Origin: Megachile rotundata
Taxonomy: Eukaryota; Arthropoda; Insecta; Hymenoptera; Megachilidae
Direction: 5' to 3'
DNA: 64,000 bases
NCBI RefSeq assembly: GCF_050947335.1
Contig: NC_134997.1
Span: 9,114,001 to 9,178,000 of the forward strand
A model generated the notes under the pieces. That model was not told the origin of the DNA, did not search any database, and saw only the letters and a program-made list of their open reading frames with translations. Numbering within the stretch: position 1 is the stretch's first letter; every line of letters starts with the position of its first letter. The position numbers were made by a program, and so were the translations under genes. Shown in pieces: positions 63,101-64,000 of the stretch.

Positions 63101-63496
63101 TGCTATTCACGCGAATTACGCGAAAGAATGCTTCCGGTTCTATCTCCATATATTCCACATTCAGTAGCAATTGGAAAAACTAGGCCTCCCATGAGGCCTC
63201 GTGCACCTGCACTTATTATTAAGTATGCTCACGTTCTAATAGAGTCTTCTTATTTCCTCAAGCTACTTTTTTCAGCTTAATATTTTATGGATACTGAAAT
63301 AATTGTTTGATCTGCACAGGTATTAGATCACCGACGATTTCAGTGACTGGAAGCGAATTACCTCTGTCTCGAATGGTCAGCTACACCCTATTTCCACATG
63401 TCGACTTTAACGATCCAATATGGACGCTGGCTGCAATGCAATGGGGCCAAATTATTACTCACGACATGGGCCTGATCGACGGAACCACCCAATCAA
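54153..63496 (+). CDS. Heme peroxidase, chorion/secreted type (gene 2, first four coding exons; continues beyond the window)
   Basis: Exons seen: 54153-54261, 58064-58196, 59322-59518, 63320-63496, joining in frame for 205 residues. Residues 1 to about 22 are a signal peptide (MEKRTWTSILILAVLIL core), followed by the basic stretch RRDKR. Residues 52-93 hold nine tyrosines in an S/P/G/F-rich segment (SYQPTGYSPFSYHGFSYG). Then come CGKSRYRTFDGSCNN, NPTWGMANTRYGRLLP and MQWGQIITHDMG. His194 is the distal histidine; Thr193 stands where vertebrate peroxidases have the heme-linking Asp. The family oxidises phenolic substrates with H2O2 outside the cell. Gene 1 upstream is a paralogue with the same intron positions around the distal-site exon. 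The acceptor of exon 3 (TTGTTAAAG|G) lacks a pyrimidine tract but keeps frame and family match. The calcium loop, catalytic Arg and proximal His lie beyond the window. Confidence 0.9.
54262..55839. other. Left part of intron 1 of gene 2
   Basis: AT-rich, with a GC-richer patch at about 54.95-55.65 kb. No exon is recognised. Confidence 0.45.
55840..57000. repeat. C-rich degenerate array in intron 1 of gene 2
   Basis: Words CCCTAGATTCTCAAATACCT and CTACGTCCTCAAATCCCTAG recur in longer blocks of roughly 130 bp. C-rich side lies on the coding strand. Confidence 0.9.
57001..58063. other. Right part of intron 1 of gene 2, possible regulatory DNA
   Basis: GC-richer unique sequence at 57.1-57.75 kb. 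It contains a GATA-type palindrome AGATAAGATCT near 57222-57232 and GTAGATAAAGCTTGATAG near 57,127. A short C-rich relative of the array occurs at 57.9-58.0 kb. Regulatory function is inference only. Confidence 0.35.
58440..58720. repeat. Tandem repeat, 104 bp x 3, in intron 2 of gene 2
   Basis: AAAGACGATCCTCCATTTT occurs at about 58442, 58546 and 58650 with nearly identical flanks. Confidence 0.93.
58870..59270. repeat. ATTACT microsatellite with palindromic inserts
   Basis: Runs of ACTATT/ACT triplet-sextet text are interrupted at regular places by ATAATTAGTAATTACTATT and ATACAGTACTATT, giving a higher-order unit of about 59 bp repeated five to six times. It ends about 50 bp before exon 3 of gene 2. 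Confidence 0.93.
59519..62049. other. Left part of intron 3 of gene 2
   Basis: AT-rich with short repeats: ATAAATATTACACAAAAGAAG (about 60.0-60.12 kb) and ATCAAATCAACATA (60.6-60.72 kb). A GC-richer patch at 60.73-61.1 kb carries an open frame of 92 codons without recognisable family. Confidence 0.4.
62050..62887 (-). mobile_element. 840-bp dispersed element, copy B, inside intron 3 of gene 2
   Basis: Reverse-complement match of 43700-44541 over its whole length. Short indels and substitutions separate the copies. An open frame here (about 112 codons) is not recognised as a protein and is probably incidental. Confidence 0.85.
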
Positions 63497-64000
63497 GTAA
63501 AACTATTTCCACTCTTCACTTATTGTAATATTCTACAACTTCCTTTCTCTTCGTGACATTGCAAAACCTTAGCATTCAGGGCATTAGATACGTAGTTCGA
63601 ATTTTACGCAATAGTCATGCTGGAGATACATATCTGTAAGTAGGGGTGAGTTGTATCTTTTGCAAATATTACCAACTGCTATCAACTGAGTTGCAAAGTG
63701 AACTCATAAATTAGTGGCATGAAACCAGTTTGCTTTGCAACTTTCATATCTGTGTATTTGTTCATAAAAACTGGTTTGCATTGCAAAAACGACTTAATTT
63801 CATATTTCCAGCAACTGGGTATTTTGTGAACTATTATGAACATAATTGCATCTGCTTAGTAGCTGTTTAAAAGAAAGTTGTCTAACATCAACAAAAATTA
63901 AACTCTGTAGCTTACGTAAAGCTGCCATTAGTCTAAGTATAGAGTAATTTAAAAAAAAATAATCTATTCATAATTTAAAAAAATAATCTATTTATAATTT
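63497..64000. other. Start of intron 4 of gene 2, to window end
   Basis: Donor TCAA|GTAAAA at 63497, then AT-rich sequence; the next exon is outside the window. Confidence 0.6.

Overview
This window is nuclear DNA of an insect, most likely a hymenopteran (bee, wasp or ant). Genes are sparse and intron-rich, the DNA is AT-rich, TTAGG-type motifs (the common insect telomere unit) are scattered about, and the only recognisable protein-coding genes are animal-type heme peroxidases of the kind found as tandem paralogues in insects. No rRNA, tRNA, CRISPR array, prokaryotic operon, virus or transposase gene was recognised. Genus and species cannot be told from the sequence.

Layout. 1-18.5 kb: no certain coding sequence, many tandem-repeat blocks, and a GC/CpG-richer segment at 6.0-7.3 kb that may hold the promoter and first exon of gene 1. 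18,561-28,129 (+): peroxidase gene 1, twelve coding exons that join in frame to 759 residues. 28.3-53.4 kb: intergenic or 5' non-coding DNA filled with repeats, a TIR element with a CpG-rich core (30.78-31.18 kb) and a TATA/Inr promoter candidate (38.06 kb). 54,153-63,496 (+) and onward past the window: peroxidase gene 2, of which the first four coding exons are visible.

The two genes are paralogues. Each has a 177-nt exon at the same place with the same splice phases, and this exon carries the distal heme site. Gene 2 keeps the distal histidine. Gene 1 has lost the distal histidine, the proximal heme-ligand histidine and both heme-ester acids, but keeps the distal arginine and the calcium loop. 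It reads as an intact, heme-less peroxidase-fold pseudoenzyme. Gene 2 has a tyrosine-rich N-terminal segment, and its signal-peptide exon is preceded by four degenerate tandem copies of itself, each with a splice acceptor and a start codon.

The second theme is repeats. By rough addition about a fifth of the window is arrays built from 8-bp words of the form AAATYCYC (or the complement GRGRATTT), usually paired as 16-bp units. They occur at more than fifteen separate places, in either orientation. One array (51.27-51.64 kb) is about 23 near-perfect 16-mers with a GGG tract every 8 bp. These arrays create long spurious open frames in several frames at once. A second class of tandem repeats has units of about 150-200 bp.
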